Below, piece by piece: positions 9,346 through 17,155 of a stretch of 64,000 nt of DNA. Made by a program: the position numbers and the translations under genes. The stretch is from G963663315 sp963665165 (GTDB taxonomy: Bacteria > Pseudomonadota > Gammaproteobacteria > Arenicellales > Poriferihabitantaceae). How positions within the stretch are numbered: the stretch's first letter is position 1; every line of letters begins with the position of its first letter. The stretch spans positions 1,612,001 through 1,676,000 of the forward strand of contig OY761989.1 of the NCBI GenBank assembly GCA_963665165.1. Direction: 5' to 3'. The notes under the pieces were generated by a model. It was not told the origin of the DNA and did not search any database. It saw nothing but the letters and a program-made list of their open reading frames with translations.

Positions 9346-10779
9346 ATGACAGGGTGGGAAGCGGTAATCGGCCTGGAAGTCCATGTCCAGCTTATGACCC
9401 GCAGCAAGATATTCAGCGGGGCGTCCACCGCTTACGGCGCCGAACCCAATACCCAGGCTTGCGATGTCAGTATCGCGCTGCCTGGTGTCCTGCCTGTCAT
9501 GAACCGGGAAGCGGCCAGGCTGGCTGTGATGTTCGGGCTGGGAATCAATGCCCGGATCAATCGAAAATCCATCTTTGCCCGCAAGAACTACTTCTATCCG
9601 GACTTGCCCAAGGGCTACCAGATCAGCCAGTTCGAGCGGCCCATCGTAGGGCGGGGCGGGCTTGAGATAGAAATCGGTGATCAGGTCAAAACCATCGGGA
9701 TTACCCGCGCTCATCTCGAAGAGGACGCTGGAAAGTCATTACACGAGAATTTTCACGACCTGACCGGAATAGACCTGAATCGGGCCGGAACTCCTCTTCT
9801 GGAAATTGTTTCCGAACCGGACATGCGCTCCGCGCAGGAAGCCGTCGCATACCTCAGAAAACTGCATACCCTGGTTCGATATCTCGGCATTTCGGACGGG
9901 AATATGCAGGAAGGTTCGTTTCGCTGCGACGCCAATGTGTCCATCCGGCCCCGCGGACAATCCGAACTGGGCATCCGCGCCGAATTGAAAAATATCAATT
10001 CATTCCGATTTGTGGAAAAAGCCATCGAATATGAAATTGAACGGCAGACAGATATTCTTGAAGAAGGAGGCGTAATCCGGCAGGAAACCCGTCTGTACGA
10101 TTCCGAAAAAAATGAAACCCGGCCCATGCGGTCCAAGGAAGAGGCTCATGACTATCGTTACTTTCCTGACCCTGACCTGCCTGCGATGATCCTCGAAGAC
10201 AGCTTCATAGAGGCCATTCGACAAGAATTGCCGGAGCTGCCCGATCTCCGGAAAGTGCGATTTGAAACCGTTTTCCGGTTGTCAGGCAATGATGCTGGTC
10301 AAATAGCGGCAGACCGGGACATGGCTGATTATTTCGAAACGGTTTGCGGGAAAAGCAACGCCGAACCCGGAATGGTCGCCAACTGGATGCTGGGGGATTT
10401 CAGCGCGGCGCTCAACAAGTCCGGGCTGGACATCCGGCATTGTCCGCTGGACAGCGTCCGCTTCGCGGGACTTATGGACCGGATTGCAGACGATACGATT
10501 TCAGGGAAAATTGCCAAGGAAGTGTTCACGTTAATGTGGGACAGTTCGCAAACGGTCGATGAAATCATTGAACGCAAAGGACTGAAACAAATCACGGACA
10601 CAGCCGAGATAGAAGCGGTCGTGGATTTGATTATCCGGAAAAACGCGCCGCAGGTGAAACAATACCAGGATGGCAACCATAAGGTTCTTGGATTTTTTGT
10701 CGGACAGGTGATGAAAGAAACCCGGGGGAAGGCAAATCCGAAACAAGTCAACGAGTGGTTGAAAAAGAAACTCGACTAA
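9346..10779 (+). CDS. gatB: Asp-tRNA(Asn)/Glu-tRNA(Gln) amidotransferase subunit B
   Basis: A 477-residue GatB. The ATG at 9346 follows an AGGGA Shine-Dalgarno sequence and gives MTGWEAVIGLEVHVQL, the family N-terminus; the frame is open back into gatA, but that part is not conserved. Motifs include KNYFYPDLPKGYQISQ and YRYFPDPDLP. The C-terminal YqeY-like tail (KVLGFFVGQVMKETRGKANPKQVNEWL) binds tRNA. The subunit phosphorylates the mischarged aminoacyl group and transfers ammonia to it. It ends 44 bp before tRNA-Arg. Confidence 0.97.
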   Translation: MTGWEAVIGLEVHVQLMTRSKIFSGASTAYGAEPNTQACDVSIALPGVLPVMNREAARLAVMFGLGINARINRKSIFARKNYFYPDLPKGYQISQFERPIVGRGGLEIEIGDQVKTIGITRAHLEEDAGKSLHENFHDLTGIDLNRAGTPLLEIVSEPDMRSAQEAVAYLRKLHTLVRYLGISDGNMQEGSFRCDANVSIRPRGQSELGIRAELKNINSFRFVEKAIEYEIERQTDILEEGGVIRQETRLYDSEKNETRPMRSKEEAHDYRYFPDPDLPAMILEDSFIEAIRQELPELPDLRKVRFETVFRLSGNDAGQIAADRDMADYFETVCGKSNAEPGMVANWMLGDFSAALNKSGLDIRHCPLDSVRFAGLMDRIADDTISGKIAKEVFTLMWDSSQTVDEIIERKGLKQITDTAEIEAVVDLIIRKNAPQVKQYQDGNHKVLGFFVGQVMKETRGKANPKQVNEWLKKKLD

Positions 10780-10823
10780 TCCTGTAAAGTAAGGTAAAAC
10801 ACCGCTCCATCCTTTTTCGATAT

Positions 10824-10900
10824 GGGCCTGTAGCTCAGCTGGATAGAGTACCTGGCTTCGAACCAGGTGGTCGGGGGTTCGAGTCCCTCCAGGCCCGCCA
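10824..10900 (+). tRNA. tRNA-Arg (anticodon TCG)
   Basis: A 77-nt cloverleaf. The acceptor strands GGGCCTG and CAGGCCC pair over 7 bp. The anticodon stem CCTGG/CCAGG encloses loop CTTCGAA, giving anticodon TCG (reads CGA). The T arm is GGGGG-TTCGAGT-CCCTC, and the 3' GCCA end is encoded. TCG is a less common bacterial Arg anticodon, since many gammaproteobacteria read CGA with the inosine-modified ACG tRNA. Confidence 0.95.
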
Positions 10901-10934
10901 TAAATGAACATGTACCAGAGGTCAGGGGCAACTG

Positions 10935-11855
10935 ATGACCACGGAGAGACCTTCGCATACCTTGTATGGCAGCCTGATGATTGTCGGCTCGATGGCAATC
11001 TTTGGCCTGGTTGACAACTTCATTCGCATAATCGCCGAAGACGGCGGCCTTTGGCAGTTCTACCTGATCCGCGCACTCATGGCCTGCGCGATGATTGCCG
11101 GTTACTGTCTGTACAGGAAACAGAAGATGCTCCCGAAACGGGCCTGGGCGGTAGCGCTCCGGTCTATCCTCGTGTCCGGGGCCATTCTGATCTACTTCTG
11201 TTCCCTCTCGGTGATGCCGATTGCGGAGGCAGGGGCGACCCTGTTCAGTTCACCTGTATTCCTGCTGATCTTTTCGGCGCTGTTGTTTCGCACCCGGGTG
11301 GGGCCCTGGCGGACCGCAGCCGTGCTGGCGGGTTTTTTCGGAATGATTCTGGTTCTCAAGCCTGATCCGGCGAATTTGAGCGTTTTCGCCCTGTTGCCCC
11401 TGTTAGCCGGAATTCTGTATGCGATCGGACAACTGACGACTCGCCACCTGTGCGCGGATGAGGATACGATTGTCGTCCTGCTGTGGTTTTTTATCGCGAC
11501 CCTCCTGTACGGCTTCATTGGAACCACTTTGTTCACTGTTTTCAGCGCGCCCGATGACTGGACACGCGCGGCGCCCTTCCTGACTACCGGGTGGGTGGAA
11601 CCGACCGGTAGATTTCTGTTCTGGACAACGGTCCAGTGCTGTGGTTCACTGATTGCCGCCAGAGGACTGATTCGAGGCTATCAGATGGCTGAACCTACGT
11701 TCATTACGGTTTTTGAATTCACGTTCGTGTTTTTTGCCGGATTCTGGGCATGGATGCTGTGGAATGAAGTGCCTGATACCATGGGCATACTCGGTATCGC
11801 AGCCATTATCGCAGCCGGAATCGCAATTACGTTCCGTGCACGAAAAACTGTCTGA
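10935..11855 (+). CDS. EamA/DMT-superfamily transporter
   Basis: A 306-residue protein with about ten hydrophobic helices in two EamA-type halves of five. The pattern matches drug/metabolite transporters (GSMAIFGLVDNFIRIIAEDGGLWQF near the N-terminus, SLSVMPIAEAGATLFSSPVF in helices 3-4, and AEPTFITVFEFTFVFFAGFWAWMLWNEVPD in the second half). Substrate cannot be inferred; family members export amino acids, nucleosides or other small metabolites. It starts 34 bp after tRNA-Arg and is followed closely by the yceF-like gene. Confidence 0.85.
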   Translation: MTTERPSHTLYGSLMIVGSMAIFGLVDNFIRIIAEDGGLWQFYLIRALMACAMIAGYCLYRKQKMLPKRAWAVALRSILVSGAILIYFCSLSVMPIAEAGATLFSSPVFLLIFSALLFRTRVGPWRTAAVLAGFFGMILVLKPDPANLSVFALLPLLAGILYAIGQLTTRHLCADEDTIVVLLWFFIATLLYGFIGTTLFTVFSAPDDWTRAAPFLTTGWVEPTGRFLFWTTVQCCGSLIAARGLIRGYQMAEPTFITVFEFTFVFFAGFWAWMLWNEVPDTMGILGIAAIIAAGIAITFRARKTV

Positions 11856-11879
11856 CGGCAGACAGCCAACCCGTTTATA

Positions 11880-12458
11880 ATGAAACCCCGGATCATCCTC
11901 GCTTCCTCTTCTCCTTACCGCAGGGAGTTGCTTGAACGTATTGGACTGACATTCACAGCCGCTTCACCGAATATCGACGAGATGCCCAAACCGGATGAAT
12001 CCCCTTTTGATCTGGTTCATCGGTTGTCTGTCCAAAAGTCCAGGGTATTACGACACGAGTATCCCGGAGCCGTAATCATTGGCTCTGATCAAGTTGCGGT
12101 AGTCAACGGGAAACTGGTCGGGAAACCCGGAAATCATGACAATGCAGTATCTCAACTCAGGGAGTCTTCCGGCCGTATCGTACAATTGTATACAGGCGTG
12201 GCGTTGTTTAACACAGATTCAAAAAACCTTCAGTACGATGTCGATACTTATGAAGTTGAATTCAGGACCTTGTCCCGTTCCCGGATTGAGCGCTACCTGA
12301 AGTCGGAAAAACCGTACAACTGCTGCGGCAGCCTGAAAGCGGAAGGCCCCGGTATCGCCCTGCTGAGCAGATTGACCGGCGACGATCCCAATACCCTGAC
12401 CGGACTCCCGATAATCAAACTGGTCCACCAGCTGGAAAACGAAGGCATCACGCTATAG
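11880..12458 (+). CDS. yceF: Maf-family nucleotide pyrophosphatase, YceF subtype
   Basis: A 192-residue Maf protein. The N-terminal RIILASSSPYRRELLERIGL motif is the Maf nucleotide-binding loop. IIGSDQVAVVNGKLVGKPG carries the catalytic Asp and follows the YceF pattern (GSDQV rather than ADT). The C-terminal segment (CGSLKAEGPGIALLSRLTGDDPNTLTGLPI) also resembles E. coli YceF, which prefers 7-methyl-GTP. The gene is usually next to rpmF-plsX but here lies between an EamA transporter and uvrB. Its last 6 bp overlap the convergent uvrB gene. Confidence 0.88.
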   Translation: MKPRIILASSSPYRRELLERIGLTFTAASPNIDEMPKPDESPFDLVHRLSVQKSRVLRHEYPGAVIIGSDQVAVVNGKLVGKPGNHDNAVSQLRESSGRIVQLYTGVALFNTDSKNLQYDVDTYEVEFRTLSRSRIERYLKSEKPYNCCGSLKAEGPGIALLSRLTGDDPNTLTGLPIIKLVHQLENEGITL

Positions 12459-14552
12459 GGCCGGTTTGAGGGGCAATCTGTCACATGGATTCCCGTTTCC
12501 GGTGGAATGGTGGCTGGTGGGGGATTCCGGGATGGATTCCAGAAACTGTCCGGTTCGTATTCGGTTGATGCGGTCGCGAACCGAGGCGGCTGCTTCAAAC
12601 TCCAGGTTTTTCGCATAAGCATACATTTCCTTCTCCAACCCTTTCAGCAATCTGCCGAGTTCCTTCGGAGACTGGCGAATGTATTCTTCAGCGCCCTCTT
12701 CTGCGACCTGCTGTTCGGGCAGATCGTTCCACAGCGAATCATCGGCGGTCACGCCATCGATTATATCCTTGACCGGCTTGATGACCGACCGGGGGGTAAT
12801 ATCATGCACTTCATTGTATTTCCGCTGTTTCGACCGGCGCCGGTTGGTTTCGGCCAGGGCCTGTTGTATGGAGCGGGTTTCCCGGTCGGCATAGAGAATG
12901 ACCCTGCCGTCCACATTTCTCGCGGCACGGCCGATAGTCTGGATCAACGATCGGGTCGATCTGAGGAAACCCTCCTTGTCCGCATCCAGTATCGCCACCA
13001 GCGAAACCTCCGGAATATCCAGTCCCTCCCTCAGCAGATTGATCCCGACCAGCACATCGAATACACCCTTTCTCAAATCCCGGATTATTTCAACCCGCTC
13101 CACGGTATCGATATCCGAATGCAGATATCGAACCCGAACCTGATGTTCATGCAGGTATTCGGTCAAATCTTCGGCCATGCGCTTGGTCAGCGTTGTCACC
13201 AGAACCCGCTGCTGGTGCGCGACACGCATCCTGATTTCAGAAAGCAGATCGTCCACCTGGTGGTCCACCGGTCGAATTTCAACTTCCGGATCCATCAGTC
13301 CGGTGGGCCGAACCACTTGCTCCACTACATCGGGAGCGCGTTCCGCCTCGTAATCCCCCGGCGTCGCAGACACGAAAACAACCTGGGGCAACAGGTTCTC
13401 GAATTCGTCGAAGCGAAGTGGCCGGTTATCGATCGCGGAAGGCAGGCGAAAGCCGTATTCGACCAGGGTTTCCTTTCTCGACCGGTCCCCGCGGTACATT
13501 GCGCCAAGCTGGGGTATGGTAGCGTGACTTTCATCAATGAAAACCAGTGCATGGTCGGGCAGATAATCCATCAGGGTAGGCGGCGGCATACCCGCGCTTC
13601 GGCCGGACAGGTACCTGGAATAATTTTCGATGCCGTTGCAATAGCCCAGTTCCCGCATCATTTCCAGATCGTACAATGTTCTTTGTTCCAGCCTTTGGGC
13701 TTCAATCAGCTTGTTCCCGTTTCGCAGTTCAACCAGCCTTTCCCGCAACTCCTGCCGGATATCGCCAAGCACGTTCAGAATCGTTTCCCTCGCAGTCACA
13801 TAGTGGCTCTTGGGATAGACCGTCACCCGGTTCAGATGCTCCTCGACCCCGCCAGTCAACGGATCGAACCTGGAAAGGCGATCCACTTCATCTCCGAACA
13901 ATTGTATCCGGATTGCCAGTCTTTCGGATTCCGCGGGATAGACATCAATCACATCCCCGCGCACCCGGAACGTACTCCTCCGCAATTCCAGGTCATTACG
14001 GATATACTGCAACTCGGCAAGGCGTTTCAGAATCGCTCTTTGGCAGATCCGCTCCCCTTTCTTGAGATGCAGGATCATTCCATGGTAAGCGGCGGGATCA
14101 CCCAGGCCATAAATTGCGGAAACCGTTCCCACGATAATGACATCCGGCCTTTCCAGCAGGGCCTTGGTAGCGGACAACCGCATCTGGTCAATGTGGTCAT
14201 TGACGGACGCGTCTTTCTCGATAAAGGTATCGGAACTCGGCACATACGCTTCAGGCTGGTAATAATCATAGTAGGAAACGAAATACTCGACCGCATTTTT
14301 CGGAAAGAAGTCCCTCATTTCCGAATACAACTGCGCCGCCAGCGTCTTGTTGTGGGCCAGGATCAACGCCGGTTTCCCGGTATTTGCAATCACATTCGCC
14401 ATGGTGAATGTTTTCCCGGATCCGGTAACGCCGAGCAATGTCTGGAATGCCTCGCCGTTCTCTATACCTTCGGTCAGCAAACGCACCGCGTCCGGCTGGT
14501 CTCCGGCAGGCGCGAACGCGCTTTGCAGATGATATTTTGCCGGAACGGACAT
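12453..14552 (-). CDS. uvrB: UvrABC excinuclease subunit B
   Basis: A 699-residue UvrB of normal length. Visible features are Walker A GVTGSGKTFT, the damage-probing beta-hairpin region (VSYYDYYQPEAYVPSSDTFIEKD), the helicase motif FIDESHAT, motif V/VI (GINLLREGLDIPEVSLVAILDADKEGFLRS...QTIGRAARN), and the C-terminal UVR domain (LEKEMYAYAKNLEFEAAASVRDRI). It verifies lesions in nucleotide excision repair and recruits UvrC. No LexA box was recognised in the upstream 120 bp. Confidence 0.97.
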   Translation of the reverse strand: MSVPAKYHLQSAFAPAGDQPDAVRLLTEGIENGEAFQTLLGVTGSGKTFTMANVIANTGKPALILAHNKTLAAQLYSEMRDFFPKNAVEYFVSYYDYYQPEAYVPSSDTFIEKDASVNDHIDQMRLSATKALLERPDVIIVGTVSAIYGLGDPAAYHGMILHLKKGERICQRAILKRLAELQYIRNDLELRRSTFRVRGDVIDVYPAESERLAIRIQLFGDEVDRLSRFDPLTGGVEEHLNRVTVYPKSHYVTARETILNVLGDIRQELRERLVELRNGNKLIEAQRLEQRTLYDLEMMRELGYCNGIENYSRYLSGRSAGMPPPTLMDYLPDHALVFIDESHATIPQLGAMYRGDRSRKETLVEYGFRLPSAIDNRPLRFDEFENLLPQVVFVSATPGDYEAERAPDVVEQVVRPTGLMDPEVEIRPVDHQVDDLLSEIRMRVAHQQRVLVTTLTKRMAEDLTEYLHEHQVRVRYLHSDIDTVERVEIIRDLRKGVFDVLVGINLLREGLDIPEVSLVAILDADKEGFLRSTRSLIQTIGRAARNVDGRVILYADRETRSIQQALAETNRRRSKQRKYNEVHDITPRSVIKPVKDIIDGVTADDSLWNDLPEQQVAEEGAEEYIRQSPKELGRLLKGLEKEMYAYAKNLEFEAAASVRDRINRIRTGQFLESIPESPTSHHSTGNGNPCDRLPLKPAL

Positions 14553-14673
14553 GGAAGTATTCTAATTCAGGAGGCCGGGAAAAGAACAGGATCGGAAATC
14601 CCCGCATTTTTTGATTAATTTTCGGAATGACACTTGACCAATTCGGTGTCGGCAATTAGTATCCCTGCTCCGT

Positions 14674-14749
14674 TCCCCGGTAGCTCAGTTGGTAGAGCAG
14701 GTGGCTGTTAACCACCCTGTCGGCAGTTCGAGTCTGTCCCGGGGAGCCA
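14674..14749 (+). tRNA. tRNA-Asn (anticodon GTT)
   Basis: A 76-nt cloverleaf. The acceptor TCCCCGG pairs with CCGGGGA, the D arm is standard (AGCTCAGTTGGTAGAGC), and the anticodon stem GGTGG/CCACC encloses CTGTTAA, giving GTT. The T arm contains GTTCGAG, and the 3' GCCA is encoded. It lies between the divergent uvrB start and the convergent nucleosidase-like gene. Confidence 0.97.
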
Positions 14750-14767
14750 TTCCCCCTGAATGCCTGT

Positions 14768-15715
14768 TCAGCGTCGGACAGGCATCGACGACAACAGCGC
14801 CCTGACCACTGCGACCGCGTTGCCGGCCGCGAGACGGAAAAAAATATCTATCTGGTTCTTTCCTTCGCCGCCGCCCGCCAGGTCGGCCAGACTGCGTATG
14901 GCGATGAACGGCCTGTTGTTCGCGTAAGCCACATGCGCCAACGCCGCACTCTCCATATCGAGCAGGCGGGCGCCGAATGTCCTGAATGTATATTCGCGGA
15001 AGGCAGCGTTATCGATAAAGGCGCTGCCCGACACACCGGAACCGCCGATTACGATAGCGGGCGTTTCCCGCAGGCAGATATCGTCCTCTGTACAACGTTC
15101 AAGCGCCAGGTCCGTGGTCGCAAGGCGGGCGCTTTCCAGCATGGCCTCATCCACCGGAAACCAGAACCGGGTCTCCGGCGCGTCGGCGCCAGCCTTCTGC
15201 ACCGTGACCGGCCGCGGGAACATCATGCCGTAATTCGCGAACGGGTATTCGAACAAGTCCAGGGTCTCCCAGCCGCCTTCGACCTCTTTGGCATAAAGCA
15301 TCTCAAGATACTGTCCCCAGCGATCCGCGATTACGACATCGCCAATATTTAACGCGGGATCAACCCCGCCAGCGATACCGGAAAACACGATTCGGTCGAT
15401 ATTGAAGTGGTCCAGAGCCAGTTGCACCGTCATCGCCGTGTTTACGATGCCGCTGCCACTCAGAAACAGCACAATGTCTTTTCCCTGCAGGGCGCCAACG
15501 GAAAACTCGACACCATTCACTGTATACGCCACCGGATTGTCGATTTCGGACCTCAAAACCGAGATCTCCGATGGAGAATCGGATAGCACCGCGATACGGC
15601 GGATGTCGTCCTGGACAACCTGTGCAACGGCTGGCAGGGGCGGGCCGACCCATATCAGGGCCAGCGCCATTACAGACAGGTTGAAAATGCTGACCCGTAA
15701 CCGGAATATCGCCAT
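14768..15715 (-). CDS. Exported 5'-methylthioadenosine/SAH nucleosidase-like (PNP/UDP family) protein
   Basis: About 315 residues. The start at 15715 follows a GGGGA Shine-Dalgarno sequence at good spacing; ATGs at 15721 and 15739 are alternatives. A signal peptide (SVMALALIWVGPPLPAVAQ) predicts export. The mature part resembles the phosphorylase/nucleosidase fold: VLFLSGSGIVNTAMTVQLALDHF, VFSGIAGGVDPALNIGDVVIADRW, then ARLLDMESAALAHVAYANNRPFIAIRSLADLAGG. The DMESAA and RSxxD positions match the MTA/SAH nucleosidase active site. Cytoplasmic Pfs enzymes lack signal peptides, so this may be a periplasmic nucleosidase of unknown substrate. Confidence 0.75.
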   Translation of the reverse strand: MAIFRLRVSIFNLSVMALALIWVGPPLPAVAQVVQDDIRRIAVLSDSPSEISVLRSEIDNPVAYTVNGVEFSVGALQGKDIVLFLSGSGIVNTAMTVQLALDHFNIDRIVFSGIAGGVDPALNIGDVVIADRWGQYLEMLYAKEVEGGWETLDLFEYPFANYGMMFPRPVTVQKAGADAPETRFWFPVDEAMLESARLATTDLALERCTEDDICLRETPAIVIGGSGVSGSAFIDNAAFREYTFRTFGARLLDMESAALAHVAYANNRPFIAIRSLADLAGGGEGKNQIDIFFRLAAGNAVAVVRALLSSMPVRR

Positions 15716-15848
15716 CGTCATTCCCCGAATCCTGTTGAACATGCAGTCAAAACTAGCATATCCCCGGTCAACCCTCAAGTTTCTGAACTCATACAGGACA
15801 GGCCTGGCGCTACAAGCGCTCCGCTCGACAAGCCAGGCCAGACCGAAT

Positions 15849-16763
15849 TCAGGCAAACACCTTTTCGGGCGCGATTTTTCCGCCTACCATCCGGCCCAGT
15901 CCGAGGAACCGGCCGTTTGGCGAATACAATCGAATCAGCTCTTGGTCCGGACAATCCCGGGGGTATTCGAATGGACAAACCGGTTGACCCTGACAAAAAG
16001 CCGCGGCGCTGTCCTGTGACAGTTCAATTTTCGGCAAGCCCTTCAGGGCCTGGTCCGCGGGGATCAGCAGGCCTTGTCTGCGGTCGGCCGATTCCAGCGC
16101 TTCGAGCCGCTCCAGGCTGATACACTGCTCAATCCTGAAATCATGAACCGCCACCCTTCTCAGACGCTCGACATGGCCCCCGCAATTCAGCGCGTTTCCA
16201 ATGTCCACCGCCAGACTGCGTACATAAAATCCTTTTGAACAATGAATACGCAACTCCAGGCAATCGTCCTCAATACTCCGGATCGAGAGATCATGCACCG
16301 TCACCGTTCTGGATTCACGTTTCACTTCCAGTCCCTTCCTGGCCAGTTTGTACAATCTCTGTCCGTCCTGTTTCAATGCGGAAAACATCGGCGGCACCTG
16401 CTGAATCTCCCCCCTGAACCGGGAAAGCGTCTCATCCAGCGTCATCGCGTCATATTCGACGATCTTTCTCGAAAGCTCCTTTCCCGATTTGTCGCCGCTA
16501 TCCGTAGTGACCCCAAGACGGATACCGACTTCGTAATGTTTGGTTGATTCCAGAAACAGGCCGGATATCCGGGTCGCATGGCCAAAACAGATCGGCAGAA
16601 CCCCGGTCGCAATCGGGTCCAGGCTGCCCGTATGGCCCGCCTTGCGCGCATTCAGCAGTCGTTTGGCAATCTGGAGCGCTTGATTGGAAGTAATCCCGGC
16701 CGGCTTGTCAATCAGCAATATCCCATTGACCGGAACCCCCCGGGGTTTCCGGTTACCCGACAT
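15849..16763 (-). CDS. truB: tRNA pseudouridine(55) synthase
   Basis: A 304-residue TruB. The catalytic motif GHTGSLDPIATGVLP places the nucleophile at about Asp49. GILLIDKPAGITSNQAL near the N-terminus and CSKGFYVRSLAVDIG are further family signatures, and a C-terminal PUA-like part follows. It converts U55 in the T loop of tRNAs. It overlaps the end of rbfA by about 11 bp. In many gammaproteobacteria rpsO and pnp follow truB; here they do not. Confidence 0.96.
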   Translation of the reverse strand: MSGNRKPRGVPVNGILLIDKPAGITSNQALQIAKRLLNARKAGHTGSLDPIATGVLPICFGHATRISGLFLESTKHYEVGIRLGVTTDSGDKSGKELSRKIVEYDAMTLDETLSRFRGEIQQVPPMFSALKQDGQRLYKLARKGLEVKRESRTVTVHDLSIRSIEDDCLELRIHCSKGFYVRSLAVDIGNALNCGGHVERLRRVAVHDFRIEQCISLERLEALESADRRQGLLIPADQALKGLPKIELSQDSAAAFCQGQPVCPFEYPRDCPDQELIRLYSPNGRFLGLGRMVGGKIAPEKVFA

Positions 16764-17124
16764 TCCTGTCGTTCAACCTGTCTATCAACCGGGACATATC
16801 CATACCGCGCTGGATGCTGTCATCATACTTGAACACCAGAATCGGGGTTACTCTCAGATTGACGGTCTGGCTCAGGAGATGACGTATATAGCCGGCTGAC
16901 TTGTTCAGCAACTTTTCGATCCGGGCCGATTCGGGATCGGACCGGTTCGACGAAACCCGGGTGGATGATACAAAAATCGTGGAAGTCCTGAGATCCTTGC
17001 TGATGGTAACGCCGGTCACGGTCACTGTATTGATGCGATTGTCATTCAGTTCCCTGGCAATCAATACCGCGATTTCCCTCTTCAACAATTCCGCGACTCT
17101 GCGGGTTCTGGCGACTTCCTGCAT
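16753..17124 (-). CDS. rbfA: 30S ribosome-binding factor A
   Basis: A 123-residue KH-fold protein. The ATG at 17124 gives MQEVARTRRVAELLKREIAVLI, the family start; the open frame extends into infB upstream. The segment VTGVTISKDLRTSTIFVS and the C-terminal LRVTPILVFKYDDSIQRGMDM match RbfA. The protein helps 16S rRNA maturation and cold adaptation. It sits in the usual place between infB and truB. Confidence 0.94.
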   Translation of the reverse strand: MQEVARTRRVAELLKREIAVLIARELNDNRINTVTVTGVTISKDLRTSTIFVSSTRVSSNRSDPESARIEKLLNKSAGYIRHLLSQTVNLRVTPILVFKYDDSIQRGMDMSRLIDRLNDRNVG

Positions 17125-17155
17125 ACTGGCATACTCCTGACCTGACCTGACCAGA

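Noticed and set aside
10800..10935. Integration site at tRNA-Arg
   Set aside because: No integrase gene and no repeated tRNA 3' end are found nearby.
12507..14618. 703-codon plus-strand ORF covering uvrB
   Set aside because: It is antisense to the clearly homologous uvrB, rich in His, Gln and Arg, and has no recognisable domain. Long antisense frames are common in this codon usage.
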